Assembly: GCA_903827085.1 (NCBI GenBank)
Contig: CAIKHC010000014.1
Span: forward strand, 1 to 8,303
Length of the DNA stretch: 8,303 bases
From: an uncultured Candidatus Nemicrothrix sp.
Lineage (GTDB): Bacteria; Actinomycetota; Acidimicrobiia; Acidimicrobiales; Acidimicrobilacustridaceae
Direction of reading: 5' to 3'
The translations under genes and the position numbers were made by a program. Below the pieces are notes generated by a model. It was not told the origin of the DNA. It did no database searches and saw only the letters and a program-made list of their open reading frames with translations. Numbering within the stretch: the stretch's first letter is position 1; each line of letters opens with the position of its first letter. Below, one piece after another: positions 5,615 through 8,303 of this stretch.

Positions 5615-7257
5615 AGCGAGCGTGGCGAGTTCCGATCCTTCTGCTTCTCCCCGTGTTGCTTGTCGGCGCCGTAGTAGTCCAGAACCGAACTGCAGCAACA
5701 TCGAATTCCAATGTTCGACTCAACGGGATGGTGCCAGCGGCATCGCCTGAGGGGGCTCTGAGTTCAACGTGGTACTGCGCTGCCGGATCGGCTACCGGAG
5801 TTACCGCCGGCGACACCGCAGGTTTCGCTGAACAATCAATCGTTGTTTCGAATGCAACATCAGTCGATTCAACTGGTGCAGTTTCTGTGTTCACCGAGAA
5901 GGGCGACACCACGGTCAAGGCCGTGAAGGTCCAGGCCCATAGTCAAACAACAGTTCGTGTGAGCGACATCGTCAAGGCACCTTGGGCGTCTGCACTGGTT
6001 GAGATGTCTGGTGGCGCCATCACCGTGGTGCATGAACTTCGGGGACCAGCAGGACGTTCCGTTAGCGCATGTGCGTCTACTCCGAGTGCTCGGTGGTACT
6101 TCCCTTCAGGCACAACCCGAGCCGGTACCCGCAATCTCATGGCACTGTTCAATCCATTCCCCGGAGAAGCCACAGTCGATTTCGCATTCGACACTGAAGA
6201 CGGTGCACGTACTCCTCAACAGCTGCAAGGCATGGTTGTTCCTGGTGGTCGCCTCGTCGTCGTCGATGTAGGTGCAATCGTGACGCTCCGGGAACGGGTC
6301 TCCACAACGGTGACTGTCCGCATCGGGAGATTGATCGCTGAACAGATTCAGACCTCCGAAGGTCGGGCCAACTCAGAGCAGGGTCTCACAGCAGTCCTTG
6401 GTGCGACATCGACGTCGCCAATTTGGACATTTCCGGTCGCGACCGCCGCGTCAACAACAGCTCGCGAAATTGTGTCCATACTCAACACGGGCGATTCCGA
6501 TACTGAAGTGCAGGTCGAGGTGCAGCTCGATGATCCGGCAACAAATGGAAGTGTTGAACCGTTTGTTGTCCAGGTTGCTGCACGTCGGTCTGCTCAGATC
6601 GATCTCGGTGCCGATCCGCGGATTCCTAAGTCCGTCGGACGTTGGCTCATCGTGCGCTCCAGCGGCGGCGCGCAAATCGTTGCAGAGCGTTCTGTCGGGG
6701 CAACCCGCACCGCAACTGGCGGAGGGCTCTCGTTCACTATGGGAGTCCCGCTTGCTGCGACACATTGGCTTGGAACAATTGCGACAACGACCGAAGTTTC
6801 GTCATCACTTGTTTCGGTAGCGAACCCTTCCGCAACTGAGACTGCCACGGTGACAATTTCTACGCATTCAAAGGGTTCTGTCCTCGCCATTTCCACGGCG
6901 AAGGTGGTTCGCATCGCGCCGGGACAACGTCTCGTGGTGAACCTTGCGTCGGCGACAACTGGCAAAACCGATGCATCGTTAGAGATCAAAGCGGATCAAC
7001 CAGTTGTCGTTGGCCAATGGATTGCGTTAGCGACTCCTTTCGAAATTATGACGATTTCTGACTTTCCGGTGCTTGGCACTGAATCGCTGTTGGTGAATGT
7101 GTTCACTCCGGACCAAGCAGTAGCGGTTACTGCTGAAGTTATTTCTGACGACACCGTGCCTGAGGCGACCACAACCACGAGCGCGGCCGTGACAACGACA
7201 GTTGCGGCAGTGCCGCCCTCGACAGTCGCCGGCGCAACAGCCACCACCGTTCGCTGA
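5611..7257 (+). CDS. Exported DUF5719-like repeat protein
   Basis: This 548-residue protein begins MKRAWR and then has a hydrophobic segment (about 8-23), a signal peptide or N-terminal anchor, so the rest should lie outside the membrane. The body resembles DUF5719 proteins of Actinomycetota (recognised from memory by STWYCAAG, VQAHSQTTVRVSDI and the WYFPSGTTRAGT...LFNPF pattern). It consists of four diverged beta-rich repeats with tryptophans at 54, 162, 272 and 386. There are exactly two cysteines, C56 and C154, a possible disulfide between repeat 1 and the start of repeat 2. No catalytic motif is seen. The last 32 residues are a Thr/Ala/Val/Pro-rich tail that could be a flexible or O-glycosylated stalk; there is no C-terminal anchor. 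The gene overlaps the GT2 stop by ATGA and precedes the thioredoxin-like gene by 2 nt. It most likely acts as an extracytoplasmic partner of the glycosyltransferase or as an envelope scaffold. The biochemical role is unknown. Confidence 0.87.
   Translation: MKRAWRVPILLLLPVLLVGAVVVQNRTAATSNSNVRLNGMVPAASPEGALSSTWYCAAGSATGVTAGDTAGFAEQSIVVSNATSVDSTGAVSVFTEKGDTTVKAVKVQAHSQTTVRVSDIVKAPWASALVEMSGGAITVVHELRGPAGRSVSACASTPSARWYFPSGTTRAGTRNLMALFNPFPGEATVDFAFDTEDGARTPQQLQGMVVPGGRLVVVDVGAIVTLRERVSTTVTVRIGRLIAEQIQTSEGRANSEQGLTAVLGATSTSPIWTFPVATAASTTAREIVSILNTGDSDTEVQVEVQLDDPATNGSVEPFVVQVAARRSAQIDLGADPRIPKSVGRWLIVRSSGGAQIVAERSVGATRTATGGGLSFTMGVPLAATHWLGTIATTTEVSSSLVSVANPSATETATVTISTHSKGSVLAISTAKVVRIAPGQRLVVNLASATTGKTDASLEIKADQPVVVGQWIALATPFEIMTISDFPVLGTESLLVNVFTPDQAVAVTAEVISDDTVPEATTTTSAAVTTTVAAVPPSTVAGATATTVR
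5764..7029 (+). repeat. Four protein-level tandem repeats within the DUF5719-like protein
   Basis: The repeats span about residues 52-145, 160-251, 270-365 and 385-473. Each opens with an aromatic motif (TWYCAAG, RWYFPSG, IWTFPVA, HWLGTIA). Three reach an Asn 19-20 residues after the tryptophan (LFNPFPG, ILNTGDS, VANPSAT); the first does so at 27 (VVSNATS). All continue with alternating hydrophobic strands, and the last three then have an R...V(D/N) turn (GGRLVVVDVG, ARRSAQIDLG, GQRLVVNLAS). Each closes with a strand such as VVHELRG, IAEQIQT, IVAERSV or VVGQWIA, 80-85 residues after the tryptophan. Tryptophan spacing is 108, 110 and 114. The pattern suggests four beta-sandwich domains. DNA-level identity is low, so duplication is old. 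Confidence 0.75.
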
Positions 7258-7259
7258 TC

Positions 7260-7715
7260 ATGGAACGGTTGCTCATTGCCGTCGTGCTGGTGGGCATTGC
7301 GGTCGTTGTCGCTTTCGTGCTCCAGCGTCGCAAACCGGCGCCACCAGCGGACACGAAGTGGAACATTCCTGTTCAACTCGATCGTCGCGACTTTGCTCGT
7401 CCCGATGCGCCGTGGCTGGTTGCCGTTTTCACTTCATCGACCTGCGACGCCTGCGCCGGCGTGTGGTCGAAAGCAATGCATCTCGATGCGGGTCCGGATG
7501 GTCCGGTATGCGTGCAGGAACTTGAAGCAGTGGCCGAGGCGGAGATCCATCGTCGGTATGGAATCGATGCAGTCCCGCTGATCCTGATTGCTGGCGATGA
7601 CGGAGTCGTGCAGCGCCATTTCATTGGGCCAGTCACAGCTACCGATCTTTGGGCAGCGGTAGCGGAAGCAAGAGAGCCAGGCTCAACGCCCGGTTCCTGT
7701 GAGAACCACGACTGA
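7260..7715 (+). CDS. Membrane-anchored thioredoxin-like protein
   Basis: The 151-residue product has an N-terminal membrane helix (about residues 4-21), a linker (QRRKPAPPADTKW), then a thioredoxin-like domain: WLVAVFTSSTCDACAGVW with the redox pair C62/C65 (CDAC), and a cis-proline candidate at P106 in GIDAVPLILI. The fold then ends with GDDGVVQRHFIGPVTATDLWAAV. Further cysteines are C84 and C147, the latter in a short C-terminal GSCENHD. The domain is compact, about 100 residues. The active site is CDAC rather than CGPC and the usual preceding Trp is Ser-Thr, so it may be a reductase or oxidant with an unusual potential. The flanking charges (one Glu and one Arg before the helix, Arg-Arg-Lys after) favour a cytoplasmic domain under the positive-inside rule, so topology is open. 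There is no ribosome binding site and only 2 nt separate it from the previous stop, so it depends on coupled translation. Confidence 0.83.
   Translation: MERLLIAVVLVGIAVVVAFVLQRRKPAPPADTKWNIPVQLDRRDFARPDAPWLVAVFTSSTCDACAGVWSKAMHLDAGPDGPVCVQELEAVAEAEIHRRYGIDAVPLILIAGDDGVVQRHFIGPVTATDLWAAVAEAREPGSTPGSCENHD
7692..7707. terminator. Possible weak hairpin at the convergent gene ends
   Basis: GGTTC (7692-7696) and GAACC (7703-7707) form a perfect 5-bp stem with a 6-nt loop, inside the last codons of the thioredoxin-like gene and just beyond the ftsH stop. No T-run follows on either strand, so it is not a canonical intrinsic terminator. It is the only hairpin I found at this convergent junction; it could slow or stabilise transcript ends, but the call is weak. 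Confidence 0.2.
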
Positions 7716-7716
7716 C

Positions 7717-8303
7717 TTAGTTCTCGGTGACGTCAGCGTCGGCGCTCGTCGTGACGACGTCTTCGATTCCGCTCGGTGAAAGTGGCACCGACGTTCCGTT
7801 GTGCGGGTTGGCGGAGGTTGAACCGGCGCGAGCCAATTCGAGAAGTCGAGAGACCTCGGTGCCGTCGATGGTTTCATGTTCGAGCAGTGCCCGAGCGACG
7901 AGGTCCAGGCCGTTGCGATTCTCTGTCAGCACCTCGCGACAGCTCTCTTGCGCTTGGCGCAGGATGCGTTCAACTTCTTCGTCGATGACACGAGCGGTGT
8001 CGTCGGAGTAGTCGCGGGTATGCATGAGGTCTTCGCCCAAGAACACCTGTCCCTGTGAGCCCCATGCCATCGGGCCGACTCGAGTGCTCATGCCCCATTC
8101 GCGAACCATCTTGCGGGCAAGTTCGGTTGCGCCTACGAGGTCGTTGTTTGCACCGGTAGAGACGACATTAAAGACGAGATCCTCGGCCATGCGCCCACCC
8201 ATGCGGACGATCAGCATGTCTTGGATGTAGTCCTGTCGGTAGATGTGCCGTTCCTCAATGGGTAACTGCATCGTGACACCGAGGGCCATTCCGGAAGGGA
8301 TGA
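7717..8303 (-). CDS. ftsH: ATP-dependent zinc metalloprotease FtsH, C-terminal M41 peptidase part (N-terminus beyond window)
   Basis: The minus strand is open from the right edge to TAA at 7719-7717, giving 194 complete codons. It begins IPSGMALGVTMQLP, matching the FtsH segment that follows the HExxH zinc site. RMGGRMAEDLVF and VSTGANNDLVGATELARKMV are M41 signatures; the Asp of ANND (codon 8142-8140) corresponds to the third zinc ligand, D495 in E. coli numbering. MVREWGMSTRVGP, GEDLMHTRDYSDDTARVIDEEV and the LLEHETIDGTEV segment complete the helical peptidase domain. The last 35 or so residues are a Ser/Thr/acidic tail typical of variable FtsH ends. FtsH is a hexameric inner-membrane AAA+ protease that degrades misfolded membrane proteins. 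The HEAGH motif and the whole AAA+ and transmembrane parts lie outside. The gene converges on the thioredoxin-like gene with 1 nt between stops, so it is a separate transcription unit. Confidence 0.95.
   Translation of the reverse strand, partial: IPSGMALGVTMQLPIEERHIYRQDYIQDMLIVRMGGRMAEDLVFNVVSTGANNDLVGATELARKMVREWGMSTRVGPMAWGSQGQVFLGEDLMHTRDYSDDTARVIDEEVERILRQAQESCREVLTENRNGLDLVARALLEHETIDGTEVSRLLELARAGSTSANPHNGTSVPLSPSGIEDVVTTSADADVTEN

Noticed and set aside
5187..5918. Minus-strand open frame of 243 codons across the GT2/DUF5719 junction
   Set aside because: It is Arg/His/Ser-rich, has no recognisable motif, and is antisense to two well-supported genes joined by an ATGA overlap.
7729..7761. 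Two GACGTC palindromes near the ftsH stop as a terminator or operator
   Set aside because: The match does not extend beyond 6 bp, no T-run follows, and the sites lie within the ftsH coding tail where GAC/GTC codons are common.

Overview
The window looks like chromosomal DNA from a high-GC Gram-positive bacterium (Actinomycetota, possibly class Acidimicrobiia). This inference rests on moderately high GC, GTG starts on four of the seven genes, tightly packed genes, and the set of proteins: a very large GT2 membrane glycosyltransferase followed by a DUF5719-type exported protein, and an actinobacterial-type FtsH. No tRNA, rRNA, CRISPR, insertion sequence or phage gene is visible. About 99% of the window is coding.

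Layout. (1) A leftward operon occupies 1944 down to 1: a 73-residue protein of unknown function, a GT4-family glycosyltransferase, and an NAD(P)-dependent sugar-nucleotide epimerase/dehydratase/reductase cut by the left edge. Gaps are 1 nt and 9 nt. (2) A 64-nt divergent intergenic region (1945-2008) carries the control signals for both directions. (3) A rightward operon occupies 2009-7715: a 1201-residue GT2 glycosyltransferase fused to a multi-pass membrane region with an exoplasmic domain, an exported DUF5719-like protein made of four repeats (4-nt ATGA overlap), and a membrane-anchored thioredoxin-like protein (2-nt gap). (4) Converging on it with 1 nt between stop codons is the 3' part of ftsH on the minus strand, cut by the right edge.

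Reading. The two divergent operons together look like a cell-envelope glycan locus. The epimerase-family enzyme would finish a nucleotide sugar, probably a deoxyhexose. The GT4 enzyme would add a sugar in the cytoplasm. The large GT2/membrane protein would add a sugar inside and may also act, or bind glycan, on the outer face. The DUF5719-like protein would sit outside the membrane as a partner or scaffold. The thioredoxin-like protein may serve a redox role for this set, but its charge pattern leaves its topology open. FtsH, the membrane quality-control protease, is a separate housekeeping gene.

The most interesting features are the GT2 plus GT-C-like fusion, the four-repeat architecture of the DUF5719-like protein with exactly two cysteines beside a CxxC protein, and the acidic Val-Asp repeat tail on the glycosyltransferase. 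No specific substrate can be assigned from sequence alone.
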